Origin: Deltaproteobacteria bacterium
GTDB taxonomy: Bacteria; Myxococcota_A; UBA9160; UBA6930
DNA length: 64,000 bases
Reading direction: 5' to 3'
NCBI GenBank assembly: GCA_016875395.1
Contig: VGRF01000022.1
Span: forward strand, 1 to 64,000
Shown here: positions 36,170 to 46,234 of the stretch, piece by piece
How the letters are laid out: each line of letters opens with the position of its first letter
Numbering within the stretch: the first letter of the stretch is position 1
Position numbers and translations under genes: made by a program
Notes under the pieces: model-generated
Told to the model about the DNA's origin: nothing
What the model saw: the letters and a program-made list of their open reading frames with translations, nothing else
The model's database searches: none

Positions 36170-37258
36170 GTGGCGATCCCGATCCACGCCGTCGTGCTCG
36201 CGGGAGGAGCGGGCACGCGCTTCTGGCCGCTCTCGCGCGAGGCGCGGCCGAAGCCGCTGCTGCGCGTCGCGGGCGCGGGCAGCCTGCTCGCCGACGCCGT
36301 CGCGCGCGCGCGCCGCGTCGCGAGCCCGGGCTGCGTGTGGCTCGTGTGCGGGCGCGAGCACGTGGAGGTGGTGCGGCGCGAAGCCGGCATCGCGAAGTCG
36401 CGCACGCTGGTCGAGCCCGCGATGCGCAACACCGCGGCTGCGATCGGCCTCGCAGCGGCGCGCATCGCGGCGGAGTCGCCGCAAGCGGTGATGGTCGTGC
36501 TGCCCGCCGATCACCGCGTGCCGCGCGCGGGCGCGTTTGCGGCGGCGGTGCGCAAAGCAGCGCGCGCCGCATCGCGCGAGGGTGCGCTCGTCACGCTCGG
36601 CGTGCGCCCGACGCGCGCCGAGACCGGCTACGGCTACATCCGCCTCGGCGACGCCGCGGGCGCATCGCACCCTGGTCTGCACCGCGTCGCGCGCTTCGTC
36701 GAGAAGCCCGATGCAACGACGGCCGAGCGCTTTCTCGCGAGCGGCGATCACCTCTGGAACAGCGGGATGTTCGTGTGGCGCGCGGGTTCGCTGCTCGCGG
36801 AGCTTGCCCAGCACGCGCCCGAGATCGCGCGCGCGCTCGCGCCCGTCGCCGCGCTGCCCGCGAAAGCGGGGTCGCGTGCGGTCGGCGACGCGATCACGCG
36901 CGCCTACCGCCGCATGCCGAAGGCGCCCATCGACACCGCGGTGCTCGAGCGCAGCGCGAACGTGTGGTGCCTGCCGGTGAGCTTCCCCTGGAGCGACGTG
37001 GGCACGTGGGCCTCGCTCGCGCAGGAGCTCGGCGTGAACGGTGCCGCGAGTTCGGTGATCGCGGGCACAGCCTTCACCTTCGATGCACCGGGAAACTTGA
37101 TCGCGGCGGGCGATCGGCCGATTGTGCTGCTCGGTGTTCGCGGAGTCGCGGTGATCGACGCAGGCGATGCGCTGCTCATCGCGAATCTCGAGCGCAGCGG
37201 CGACGTCCGAAACGTCGTCGCGAGCCTGCGCAAACGTGGGCGGCGCGATCTTCTGTAA
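36170..37258 (+). CDS. Mannose-1-phosphate guanylyltransferase
   Basis: A 362-residue nucleotidyltransferase making GDP-mannose, the substrate of Gmd in the same operon. Signature pyrophosphorylase motif AVVLAGGAGTRFWPLSREAR with PKPLL, then VLPADHRVP, RPTRAETGYGYIRLG, FVEKPDATTAERFL, WNSGMFVWRAGSLLAEL and FPWSDVGTWASLAQEL. It lacks the C-terminal phosphomannose isomerase cupin of bifunctional enzymes. The GTG start is 4 nt after the dehydrogenase stop. The separate cupin gene at 14704 could supply the missing activity (inference). Confidence 0.93.
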   Translation: MAIPIHAVVLAGGAGTRFWPLSREARPKPLLRVAGAGSLLADAVARARRVASPGCVWLVCGREHVEVVRREAGIAKSRTLVEPAMRNTAAAIGLAAARIAAESPQAVMVVLPADHRVPRAGAFAAAVRKAARAASREGALVTLGVRPTRAETGYGYIRLGDAAGASHPGLHRVARFVEKPDATTAERFLASGDHLWNSGMFVWRAGSLLAELAQHAPEIARALAPVAALPAKAGSRAVGDAITRAYRRMPKAPIDTAVLERSANVWCLPVSFPWSDVGTWASLAQELGVNGAASSVIAGTAFTFDAPGNLIAAGDRPIVLLGVRGVAVIDAGDALLIANLERSGDVRNVVASLRKRGRRDLL

Positions 37259-37275
37259 CGAGGTGAGGAGGGAAC

Positions 37276-37959
37276 ATGCCCGGAGCCGACGCACTCGAAG
37301 CCCTGCGCGCGATCCCGCTGTTCTCGCACGTGGCCGACTCGGATCTGGACCAGATCGCTTCGCACCTGATCGAGCGGCGCTACCCGCGCAACACGACGAT
37401 CGTCGAAGAGGGCCTGCCCGGCGACTACATGTACATCGTCCGCGAAGGCCGCGTGAAGGTGACCAAGCTCAGCGAAGACGGGCGCGAGAAGATCCTCGCG
37501 TTCTTCGAGCCCGGTCACTTCGTCGGTGAGATGGCGCTGCTCGACCGCGCGCCGCGCTCGGCTTCGGTGAAGGCGCTCACGCCCGTGCGCGTGCTCGCGC
37601 TTTCGCGCGCCGACTTCACCGGCTTGATTCGCAAGAGCCCGGACCTCGCGATCGCCGTGATTCGCGAGCTGTCATGGCGGCTGCGCGCCGTGAACGACCA
37701 GGCCAGCGCGCTCTCGTTCCAGCGCGTGAAGGATCGCACCAAGGGCCTGCTCGTGCGGCTCGCGAAGGACGAGGGGCCGGACAAGAACCACGTCATGACT
37801 CCCGTGCTCACGCACCAGCAGATCGCCGACATGATCGGCACGTCGCGCGAGACGGTGACGCGCGTGGTGAAGGACCTAAAGGCGGCGGGGTGGCTCGGCC
37901 AAGAGGGCAAGCGCTACGTCGTGTCGCGCGATGCGGCGGAGAGTGCCGAGGTCGACTGA
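37276..37959 (+). CDS. Crp/Fnr-family transcriptional regulator
   Basis: A 227-residue regulator. The cyclic-nucleotide-binding barrel (about 10-125) includes GLPGDYMYIVREGRVKVTKL and GHFVGEMALLDRAPRSASVK, which resembles the phosphate-binding cassette of cAMP/c-di-GMP-responsive members. The winged helix-turn-helix at the C-terminus has THQQIADMIGTSRETVTRVV. There are no cysteines for an Fnr iron-sulfur cluster. A strong GAGGAGGG site precedes the ATG. It directly follows the sugar-nucleotide genes and probably regulates polysaccharide production or is co-transcribed with it. Confidence 0.92.
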   Translation: MPGADALEALRAIPLFSHVADSDLDQIASHLIERRYPRNTTIVEEGLPGDYMYIVREGRVKVTKLSEDGREKILAFFEPGHFVGEMALLDRAPRSASVKALTPVRVLALSRADFTGLIRKSPDLAIAVIRELSWRLRAVNDQASALSFQRVKDRTKGLLVRLAKDEGPDKNHVMTPVLTHQQIADMIGTSRETVTRVVKDLKAAGWLGQEGKRYVVSRDAAESAEVD

Positions 37960-38030
37960 GGTCTCGGGGCGGTCTCGGTTGGGTCACGGAGGCTCCGGCG
38001 TTTCATGTGGGCGTTGCCTCGGGCGGCGTC

Positions 38031-38114
38031 TTTGGCCGTCTGGCTTCGTTGCGAACGGCTCGGCGTATGGCTGCGATACGCCTTCGCCGTTCGACGCCTC
38101 GCCAGCCGGCCAAA
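38031..38114. repeat. 84-nt imperfect inverted repeat (MITE/REP-like)
   Basis: Outer arms TTTGGCCGTCTGGC and GCCAGCCGGCCAAA pair with one mismatch. Inner arms GAACGGC-TC-GGCGTAT and ATACGCC-TTC-GCCGTTC pair with a small bulge, around a GGCTGCG loop. The whole forms one long cruciform-capable hairpin between the Crp-like gene and the histidine kinase. Its non-coding nature, length and symmetry suggest a mobile palindromic repeat; only one copy is seen in the window. Confidence 0.6.
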
Positions 38115-38143
38115 TCCGCTCGCCCTCGGCTCGGGGCGCGGTT

Positions 38144-38178
38144 GCTGAGACATTTCGGCCGGGCCGAAATGTCTCAGC
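38144..38178. repeat. Perfect 17-bp inverted repeat before the histidine kinase
   Basis: GCTGAGACATTTCGGCC at 38144-38160 is followed, after one G, by its exact reverse complement at 38162-38178. With the 84-nt hairpin just upstream it fills most of the 266-nt gap after the Crp-like gene. No T-run follows. It could be a terminator, an operator or part of a dispersed palindromic element. Confidence 0.7.
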
Positions 38179-38225
38179 GTGGTGGCGCTCTCCAGCGGGC
38201 GGCTCGCCGCGCCGATGCGGGCTGC

Positions 38226-39271
38226 GTGTTGGTGCGAGATCCCGCGTTTGCGCATGCGCTGCTGCTTTCGCTGCGTTCGGGCCTGGTGGCCGTGGACGCG
38301 GGCGGGCGTGTGGCTGCGATTTCGGCAGAGGCGGCGCGGCTGCTCGGGATCACGCCGCGTCTCGGCGCTCCGGTGGCGGAGGCGCTCGCTGGGCAGCCGG
38401 AGGTGCTCGCGCAGCTCGAGGCGGCGCGCGCGGGCAGGGCGGCGCCGCGCGCGGAGCTGTCGCTGCGCGATGCGGCAGGTGAGGCGCGCACGATCGGGTT
38501 CACGGCGCTGCCGGTCGCGTCGGGCGGCGCCGCGATTCTTTTCCGCGATCTCACGCCGATCGAGCGGCAGGGCGAGCAGGAGCGGCTCACGGGCCGACTC
38601 GCGGCGCTCGGGCAGATGGCGGCCGGACTCGCGCACGAGATTCGCAATCCGCTCGCTTCGATCGAGCTGCTCGCGGGGATCGTGGCGCGCGAGGCGGGTG
38701 ATCGCGCCGCGCTGAAGGACCACGCGGAGGAGATCTCGCGCGAAGTGCGCGCGATCGCCGCGACGGTGGAGACGTGCCTCGCGTGGGTGCGCCCGGCGCC
38801 GGCGCAGCGCGCGCCGCTCGACCTGGCGCTGCTCGCCGAAGACGCGCTGCGGCGCGCTCTCGCACGCGCGGCGTTCACGGGCGAGATCGCGCGCGACATC
38901 GATGCGCGCGCCTCGGGCAGTGGCGACGCCACGCTGCTGCGCTCCGCGCTGGAGAATCTGCTCGTGAACGCGGTGCAGGCGATGAACACGCACCCGCGCA
39001 GCGGCGGCCATCGCCTCGTGCTGCGCGTCTCGCCGCTCGCCGGCGACGCCGGCTTCACGCTCGAAGTCGAAGACACGGGCCCCGGCGTGTCGGCGGAGCT
39101 GCGCGAGCGAATCTTCTTCCCGTTCTTCACGACGCGCGCCTCCGGCTCCGGCATCGGGCTCGCGTGGGTGCAGAAGGCGGCTGCGGCGCACGGCGGCAGC
39201 GTCAGCGTGAGCGACTGCGCCGCGAGCGGCGGGGCGCGCTTCACGCTGCACGTGCCGGACGAGAGGCCCGC

Positions 39272-39275
<4 letters not shown>
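38226..39275 (+). CDS. NtrB-like PAS sensor histidine kinase
   Basis: About 349 residues. A PAS-like domain comes first (SLRSGLVAVDAGGRVAAISA), then the dimerisation/H-box MAAGLAHEIRNPLASIELLA with the phospho-accepting His. The HATPase domain has the N-box LLRSALENLLVNAVQAMN, G1 LEVEDTGPGV and G2 GSGIGLAWVQKAAAAHGG. No transmembrane segments, so it is a cytoplasmic sensor. The frame is open from upstream through the palindromes. ATG 38169 lies inside a palindrome, and GTG 38226 or 38232 are the first starts beyond it; 38226 is a tentative choice. The stop overlaps the NtrC-like gene, its evident partner. Confidence 0.88.
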
Positions 39276-40675
<1,400 letters not shown>

Positions 40676-40736
40676 GACCCGTCCCCGCGCACGCCCCAGC
40701 CGATAGATTCGTTTCCCCTTCGAGGAGCTCCCTGCA

Positions 40737-43277
40737 ATGACGCTTTCACGACTTCTGCCCGTCTTCGCCGCGCTCGCGCTCTTCGCATGTCAGAGCGACT
40801 CGGAGCGCGCCGCCCAGCATCTCTCGCAAGGCGAGAGCCTGCTGAAGGAAGACAAGTTCGACGAGGCGGTGATCGAGTTCAAGAACGCCACCAAGCTCGA
40901 TCCCAACAACGCGGCGAGTCATTACGGGCTCGCGAAGGCGCATCTCGGCAAGAAGGACGGACGCAGTGCGTACTGGGAGCTCGAGGAAACGGTGCGCCTC
41001 GATCCGGCGAACGTGCAGGCGCGCATCGATCACGGCGAGTTCTTGCTGCTCGGCCGCAACGAGGAGCTGGAGAAGGCCGTCGCGAGCGGCGAGCTCGTGA
41101 TCAACGCGGAGCCGAAGCGCTGGGAGGGCTACGCGCTGAAGGGCCGGGCGCTCGCGGGCCTCGGCCGCCACGAGGAAGCCGGCATCGCATTCGCGAAGGG
41201 TGCGGAGGTCGCTCCGGACCAGGCGGCGGTGGTGCTGCTCTGGGCGAACCACCTGAGGGGCGCGGGCAAGCTCGCCGAGGCGGAAGCGCAGTACAAGAAG
41301 CTCGCCGAGATGGCGCCCGGCTTCGGCACCTCGGCTGCGCTCGGCGGCTTCTTCGCAGGAGTCCCCGGCCGCGAGGCGGACGCCGAAGCGGCCTACCGGC
41401 AGGCGCTCGCCAACGCGAAGCCCGAGGAGGTCGTGCTCGCGACGACCGTGCTCTCGCAGTTCCTCGGCTCACTGAATCGCGCGGCGGAAGCCGAGCAGGT
41501 CATCAAGGACGCGATCGCGAAGGCGCCCGGAAGCACCGAGCTGATCTATGCGCTCGCCGGCTTCTACGCGCAGCAGGGCCGCGCAGCGGACGCGGACGCG
41601 ATGATCGAGCAGGCCACGCAAGCGGCGCCCGACCAGCATCAGCCCTGGCTCGTGCTTTCGGCGCATCGCGGCAAGAAGGGCGACCTCGACGGCGCGCTCG
41701 AAGCCGCCGAGAAGGCGATCGCGATCGCACCTGACGACGACCTCGCGAAGCTGCGCCGCGCCGAAGTGCTCGTCGACATCGGCGCGCGCCGGTCGGAGAG
41801 CGCCGTGCTCGCGCAGGCGAGCGCGGTGGTCGACGCGATTCTCGCGAAGAACGAGAACCACCCCGAAGCGAACTTCGTGAAGGGCAAGCTCGAGCTCGCC
41901 CGCAACAACTTGCCCGCGGCGCTCGCGGCGCTGCGGCGCACGATCGAGCGGCGCCCGGAGATGGCGCAGGCCTACTTCCTCTCGGGCTCGGCGAAGTTCC
42001 TGTCGGGCGATCGCGCCGGCGCACGCGCCGACGCGCAGGAGGCGATCGCGCGCGCTCCGGGCTTCCTCGAAGCGATCATGCTGCTCGCGCGCTCGCACGC
42101 CGCGCTCGGCGACCACGCGCTCGCGGTCGAGGCCGGCAAGCGCGCGCTCGCCCTCGGAGGCGGCTCGGACCTGCGCATCGTGATCGCGCAGAGCCTCGTG
42201 CAGCTCGGCCAGATTCCCGACGCGCTCGAGGAGCTCGAGGGGATTCCGGAGGACGAGCGCGGCCTCGATGCAAACTTCGCGTTCGGACGCGTGTATCTGT
42301 TCCAGGCCGCGCAGCTCGACGCGAAGTCGCGGCGCGATGGGAAGGAAGTGACGGACCCGGGTCGCCAGGCCGAAGCAGTGGCGACTTACGCGCGCGCGCG
42401 TGCGCACCTCGAAGCCGCCGCGAAGGACGCGCCGACTCACCCTGAGGTGCTCGCCTCGCTGTTCGTGCTCGACCAGCGCGATGGCCGCGTCGAGCAGTCA
42501 CTCGAGCGGGTGAACGCGGCAGCGGCTGCGGCGCCGAAGGATGCGTCGCTCGCGCGCCTCGTCGGCGACATCGCCGCGCGCACCGGCAAGCTCGACGTCG
42601 CGGAGGCGAGCTTCCGGCGCGCGATCGAGATCGATCCGAACCAGCTCGAGAGCTACGGGCGCCTCGCGGGCCTCTACAACGCGACGGGACGCGGCGCCCA
42701 GGTGATCAAGACCTACGAAGACGCGCTCGCGCGCAACCCCAAGTCCGGCGAGCTGCACCTCGTGCTCGGCATCCTCAAGGAGGCGCAGGGCGGCAAGCAG
42801 ATCGACGCCGCGATGGCGCACTACGAAGAGGCGATCAAGCTGAACGGCGAGCTCGCCGCGGCGAAGAACAACCTCGCGTACTGGCTGGCCGAGCGCGGGC
42901 AGGATCTCGACCGCGCGCTCGACCTCGCGCAGGAAGCCAAGGCGACGCTCTCGAAGAATCCACGCACGAACCCGTCCTCGGCCGACACGCTGGGCTGGGT
43001 CTTCTACAAGAAGAACCTGCCCGAAGCGGCGGTGAACTACCTGCGCGAAGCCGTGAGCGGCTTCGATCCGACGATTCCTTCGGACGCGCAGACGCGCCCG
43101 CTCGTGCGCCACCACCTCGCGCTCGCGCTCCACGCCCTCGGCGACAAGGCCGAGGCCAAGAACGAGTGGACCCTCGCGCTGTCCGAGTACTCGGCGCTCC
43201 CCAAAGCACCGAACGCCGCCGAGCCGGCCTGGGTCAGAGACGCGCGCGCAGGCCTCGCCGCGGCGGGCGGGGCCTGA
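40737..43277 (+). CDS. Large TPR-repeat lipoprotein (PrsT-like)
   Basis: An 846-residue protein. A lipoprotein signal peptide (LLPVFAALALFAC, lipid Cys at about residue 18) is followed by about 20 tetratricopeptide repeats over the whole length, for example FDEAVIEFKNATKLDPNN and LDVAEASFRRAIEIDPNQ. It resembles the TPR lipoprotein (PrsT) of exosortase/PEP-CTERM polysaccharide loci. No exosortase or PEP-CTERM protein is visible in the window, so this label is tentative. Such proteins scaffold export machines at the outer membrane. It follows the NtrB/NtrC-like pair by 61 nt and could be their target. Confidence 0.8.
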   Translation: MTLSRLLPVFAALALFACQSDSERAAQHLSQGESLLKEDKFDEAVIEFKNATKLDPNNAASHYGLAKAHLGKKDGRSAYWELEETVRLDPANVQARIDHGEFLLLGRNEELEKAVASGELVINAEPKRWEGYALKGRALAGLGRHEEAGIAFAKGAEVAPDQAAVVLLWANHLRGAGKLAEAEAQYKKLAEMAPGFGTSAALGGFFAGVPGREADAEAAYRQALANAKPEEVVLATTVLSQFLGSLNRAAEAEQVIKDAIAKAPGSTELIYALAGFYAQQGRAADADAMIEQATQAAPDQHQPWLVLSAHRGKKGDLDGALEAAEKAIAIAPDDDLAKLRRAEVLVDIGARRSESAVLAQASAVVDAILAKNENHPEANFVKGKLELARNNLPAALAALRRTIERRPEMAQAYFLSGSAKFLSGDRAGARADAQEAIARAPGFLEAIMLLARSHAALGDHALAVEAGKRALALGGGSDLRIVIAQSLVQLGQIPDALEELEGIPEDERGLDANFAFGRVYLFQAAQLDAKSRRDGKEVTDPGRQAEAVATYARARAHLEAAAKDAPTHPEVLASLFVLDQRDGRVEQSLERVNAAAAAAPKDASLARLVGDIAARTGKLDVAEASFRRAIEIDPNQLESYGRLAGLYNATGRGAQVIKTYEDALARNPKSGELHLVLGILKEAQGGKQIDAAMAHYEEAIKLNGELAAAKNNLAYWLAERGQDLDRALDLAQEAKATLSKNPRTNPSSADTLGWVFYKKNLPEAAVNYLREAVSGFDPTIPSDAQTRPLVRHHLALALHALGDKAEAKNEWTLALSEYSALPKAPNAAEPAWVRDARAGLAAAGGA

Positions 43278-43324
43278 AGGTGGTGCGCCGCTTCTGAGTG
43301 ACTAGGCGCATCGAGGGCGCGCGC

Positions 43325-43440
43325 TTTCTCCACGCTTACTCCGCATCGGGCTCGAGGACTCGCCCGCTGCTGCGCGCTTCGCTTGCGGCCTCGGCCGACC
43401 CGCTTGGGATGAGCGTTCGACTCCGAGGTCGTTCGGTCGT
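43325..43440 (-). repeat. Dispersed repeat element, long form, in the gap before the LysM gene
   Basis: A diverged copy of the long repeat (shared core GCTGCGCGCTTCGCTTGCGG, then CCTCGGCCGACC and GCGTTCGACT). Its hairpin arms are ATCGGGC (43345-43351) and GCCCGCT (43362-43368), different bases from the other copies but still pairing except for one position. The whole gap 43278-43584 (307 nt) has no convincing gene; the remainder should hold the promoter of the LysM gene. Confidence 0.75.
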
Positions 43441-43584
43441 CTCCTCGCCGCGGCAAGGCAGCGAGGGTTGGCGTGCGCTGAATCACCGCCCTCTCGGTTG
43501 GCCGGATCGGCGCGTTGCATAGGGGTTAAGGCGCGGGGGGCGCAGGCCGATGCACTTGGGGAGTACCTGCGGAGGGGGTTCCCC

Positions 43585-44430
43585 ATGCGATTTGGTCGGC
43601 TCGCGCCGGTGGTGTGTTTGGCGGTTGCGCTTCCGGGCTCGCTCGGAGCCGAAGAGGCGGCGCAGGCTGCGCCCGCCGCAGTCGCGGCGGAAGCAGCGGC
43701 GGAAGAGGCTGCGCCCGCGCAGGAGTTGTTAGGGCCGCTCGGTCACGACGAGCAGGGGCGCCCGGGCCGCGTTCACGTCGTGGTGAACGGCGACACGCTG
43801 TGGGACATCTCGGACGCTTACCTCGGCACGCCGTGGGTGTGGCCGTCGATTTGGAAGGACAACACGGCCGAGGTCGAGAATCCGCATCAGATCTATCCCG
43901 GCGAGCGCATCTGGATCAGCCCGCACGAGATGCGGAAGATCAGCGCTGCGGAAGCCGCCGAGATGCTCGCGCGCCCCGCGCCGGCGGAAGAGCCGATGCC
44001 GGCGGCGATGGCTGACCCCGACGGTCCGCCCCTCGCGCAGCTGCAAGAGACCTACCGCTACAGCGAGATCGAAACGACGGGCTTCGTCACGTCGGAAGAG
44101 CTCGAAGGCGCCGCCACGATTCTCGACTCCACCCAGCCGCACGCGATGTTGAGCGACGGCGCCGAGATTCAGGTGGGCCTCGGTCAGGGCGAGATCGCCG
44201 TCGGCGATCAGCTCGACGTCTTCCGCCCCGGCGAGATGGTCCGCGACCCGGAGACGAATGGCGTGCTCGGGCACGTGACGCTCCAGCTCGGGTGGCTGGA
44301 GATCACCGAGGTTCACGAACAGTCGGCGACCGGCGTGATTCGCCTTTCACGCTCCGAGATGTATCGCGGCGATCACGTGATGCCGCGCCGCGTGCGCAGC
44401 ATCGACATCGCAGTCGGCCCGCGCGTCTGA
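43585..44430 (+). CDS. Exported LysM-domain protein, N-terminal part before an in-frame TGA
   Basis: 281 residues with a signal peptide (LAPVVCLAVALPGSLGAE) and an Ala/Glu-rich linker. A LysM peptidoglycan-binding domain at about residues 60-115 follows (HVVVNGDTLWDISDAYLGTP, then WPSIWKDNTAEVENPHQIYP and GERIWI). The next region (GFVTSEELEGAATILDS, IAVGDQLDVFRPGEMV) matches the middle of longer LysM proteins as I know them. A TGA at 44428-44430 stops the frame, yet the same frame continues with sensible coding sequence to 44733. The intact gene probably covered 43585-44733. The protein should sit in the periplasm bound to murein. Confidence 0.8.
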   Translation: MRFGRLAPVVCLAVALPGSLGAEEAAQAAPAAVAAEAAAEEAAPAQELLGPLGHDEQGRPGRVHVVVNGDTLWDISDAYLGTPWVWPSIWKDNTAEVENPHQIYPGERIWISPHEMRKISAAEAAEMLARPAPAEEPMPAAMADPDGPPLAQLQETYRYSEIETTGFVTSEELEGAATILDSTQPHAMLSDGAEIQVGLGQGEIAVGDQLDVFRPGEMVRDPETNGVLGHVTLQLGWLEITEVHEQSATGVIRLSRSEMYRGDHVMPRRVRSIDIAVGPRV

Positions 44431-44733
44431 GTCGAAGGCGTGATCGCGCATACGCCCAACTCGCGCATGCAGATGGGCAGCGGCGACGTCGTGTACCTGA
44501 ACCGGGGCTCGCGCCAGGGCGTCAGCGTCGGCAGCCCGCTCGAGGTCTACGAGACCGTGGGCGAGAAGTGGGACGCGATCCGCAAGGAAGATCGCGCCCT
44601 GCCGGATCAGGTGCTCGCCAAGCTGATCGTGGTCGACGCCTACGAGGACGCGTCGGTCGCGGTGGTGACGCACACCACGAGCGAGCTGAACCGCGGCTTC
44701 AAGGTACGCGGCAGCGACTCGATCCGGCCGTAG
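44431..44733 (+). pseudogene. C-terminal part of the LysM protein, cut off by the in-frame TGA
   Basis: In the same reading frame as the LysM gene, directly after its TGA, the sequence reads VEGVIAHTPNSRMQMGSGD, VVYLNRGSRQGVSVGSPLEV and KLIVVDAYEDASVAVVTHTT. This resembles the C-terminal repeat of full-length relatives (…DVV-x-L-x-RG…GV-x-VGS…VVD…A-x-VV). A GTG at 44440 could restart translation but has no good ribosome-binding site. It is therefore a piece of one gene rather than a separate gene. A sequencing error at 44428-44430 would restore a 382-residue protein. Confidence 0.75.
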
Positions 44734-44791
44734 CAAGCGAGACGCTCTCGGAGTCTGACGCGAGCGGATTTCGGAAGCGGGCTCGGGGCGC

Positions 44792-44833
44792 AGCAAGCGA
44801 AGCGCGCAGCGAGCCGTGGGCGAGCGAAGTCAC
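44792..44833 (+). repeat. Dispersed repeat element, copy before dprA
   Basis: AGCAAGCGAAGCGCGCAGC, a GCC-GTG-GGC hairpin and GCGAAGTCACCG match the short form found before trmD. A second, more diverged copy (GCAAGCGAGACGCTCTCGG onward, about 44731-44776) begins at the end of the LysM frame. Together they occupy most of the gap between that frame and dprA. Confidence 0.75.
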
Positions 44834-44918
44834 CGCAGTGGCGTGAACGCGCGTTCGCGTTGCGAGTGCGGCTGCGCGCGCCACCTTGTGCGCGCCTCCG
44901 GTCCCGCGGAGCTGCCCG

Positions 44919-45983
44919 GTGGAGTTGTTAGACCCGCGCGAGGCGCGCGATCGCGCGCTGCTCGCGCTTTGGCTCGAGGCGCAGCGTCAGTACGCGCTGC
45001 ATCCGGAACAGGCCCCGCCCGCTCTGCGCCGAGCGCACGGCGCGGCTGAGCTGGCGCGCGCCTTCGAGCGCGTTCCCGGCGCCGAGGAGCGCGCCGCGCG
45101 CGACGCCGACACGCTCGCGCGCGTGGCCGCGCGCGCGGTGCCGATCGCGTCGCCGCTCTATCCCGAGCGGCTGCGCAGGCTGACCGATGCGCCCGTGTTG
45201 TTGCTGGTGCGCGGCAACCCCGCGCTGCTGCTCGTGCGCGGCGTGGCGATCGTGGGTGCGCGCGCTGCCACCGGCTACGGGCTGCGCGTCGCGCGCGAGC
45301 TCGCGGCGGCGGCCGCGCGCGGCGGGCTCGCGGTCGTGTCGGGCCTCGCGCGCGGCATCGACGGCGCCGCGCACGGCGCCGCGCTCGAAGCGGGCGGTGC
45401 GAGCGTCGCGTTCCTGCCCTGCGGCATCGAGCGCGTCTACCCGCCGAGCCACCGCCGCCTCGCCGGCGCGCTCGCCGCGAACGGCGCGCTCGTCAGTGAG
45501 TTCCCGCCCGACACGGCGCCGCGCGCGCCGTACTTCCCGCTGCGCAACCGCCTCATCAGTGCGCTCAGCGAAGCGGTCGTGGTGGTCGAGGGCCGCGTCG
45601 CGAGCGGCACGCTCACGACCGCCCGCCACGCCGCGAACCAAGGCGTCGACGTGCTCGCCGTCCCCGGCCCGATTCACTCCCCCACCAGCGCCGGCCCCCA
45701 CCAGCTGATCCGCGACGGCGCCGGCCTCGTCACCAGCGGCGACGACCTACTCGCAAGCTTCGGCATCGAGCTCAAGCGCGCCGCCGCGGGCGCAGCCAGC
45801 GCAGCCCCGCTGAGCCCACTCGCTGCACGCACACTCGCACTCCTGCACAGCGAAGCCCTCACGCGCGACGAGATCGCCTCGCGCCTGCGCGCCAGCGAAG
45901 CCGAGCTCGCCCCCGCCCTCCTCGAGCTAGAGCTCGCCGAGTCCGCCAAAGAAGACCGCGACGGCACCTGGTGCGCGACATAG
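44919..45983 (+). CDS. dprA: DNA-processing protein DprA
   Basis: A 354-residue protein that loads RecA onto incoming single-stranded DNA in natural transformation. The Rossmann-like core has VAIVGARAATGYGLRVAREL, VVSGLARGIDGAAHGAALEA, LPCGIERVYPPSHRRLA, FPLRNRLISALSEAVVVVEG and SGTLTTARHAANQGVDVLAV. A C-terminal winged-helix domain (LHSEALTRDEIASRLRASEA) follows. GTG 44919 has a GGAG site 7 nt upstream and is preferred over the in-frame TTG at 44886. The gene suggests at least ancestral competence; no other competence gene is in the window. Confidence 0.93.
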   Translation: MELLDPREARDRALLALWLEAQRQYALHPEQAPPALRRAHGAAELARAFERVPGAEERAARDADTLARVAARAVPIASPLYPERLRRLTDAPVLLLVRGNPALLLVRGVAIVGARAATGYGLRVARELAAAAARGGLAVVSGLARGIDGAAHGAALEAGGASVAFLPCGIERVYPPSHRRLAGALAANGALVSEFPPDTAPRAPYFPLRNRLISALSEAVVVVEGRVASGTLTTARHAANQGVDVLAVPGPIHSPTSAGPHQLIRDGAGLVTSGDDLLASFGIELKRAAAGAASAAPLSPLAARTLALLHSEALTRDEIASRLRASEAELAPALLELELAESAKEDRDGTWCAT

Positions 45984-46090
45984 AACCCGCAACGCGCCAA
46001 CGGCGCGCGCACTCCAACAAGGACCATTCGACTCAACAGCCCGACCAAGGAAACCCGCGCTGCCACGATCCAATCCGCTGCAGGGTCATG

Positions 46091-46195
46091 CTCGCAGTCG
46101 AACGCTCCACCCAAGCAGGTCGGCCGAGGCCGCAAGCGAAGCGCGCAGCATTCGCCGGAGTCCCCGGAGGCGAATGCGAAGTAAACAAGGAAAAC
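46091..46195 (+). repeat. Dispersed repeat element, long form, before trmFO
   Basis: The reverse complement of the element at 55823-55932, with about 85% visible identity. Hairpin arms are ATTCGCC (46150-46156) and GGCGAAT (46169-46175). The right end GCGAAGTAAACAAGGAAAA is shared with the 55823 copy. The dprA-trmFO gap (45984-46234) holds nothing else recognisable. The trmFO ATG is 39 nt after the element. Confidence 0.85.
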
Positions 46196-46234
46196 CGCAA
46201 GCCCCAGAGCACCCAGACCAGCTACTTCTTCGCC

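Noticed and set aside
40737-43277. A PEP-CTERM/exosortase system
   Set aside because: The TPR lipoprotein resembles PrsT, but no exosortase, PEP-CTERM protein or EpsI homologue was seen in the window, so the system itself cannot be claimed.
44428-44430. The TGA in the LysM gene as a selenocysteine codon
   Set aside because: No selenoprotein family fits, the flanking residues do not resemble a redox site, and no convincing SECIS-like hairpin was seen directly after it.
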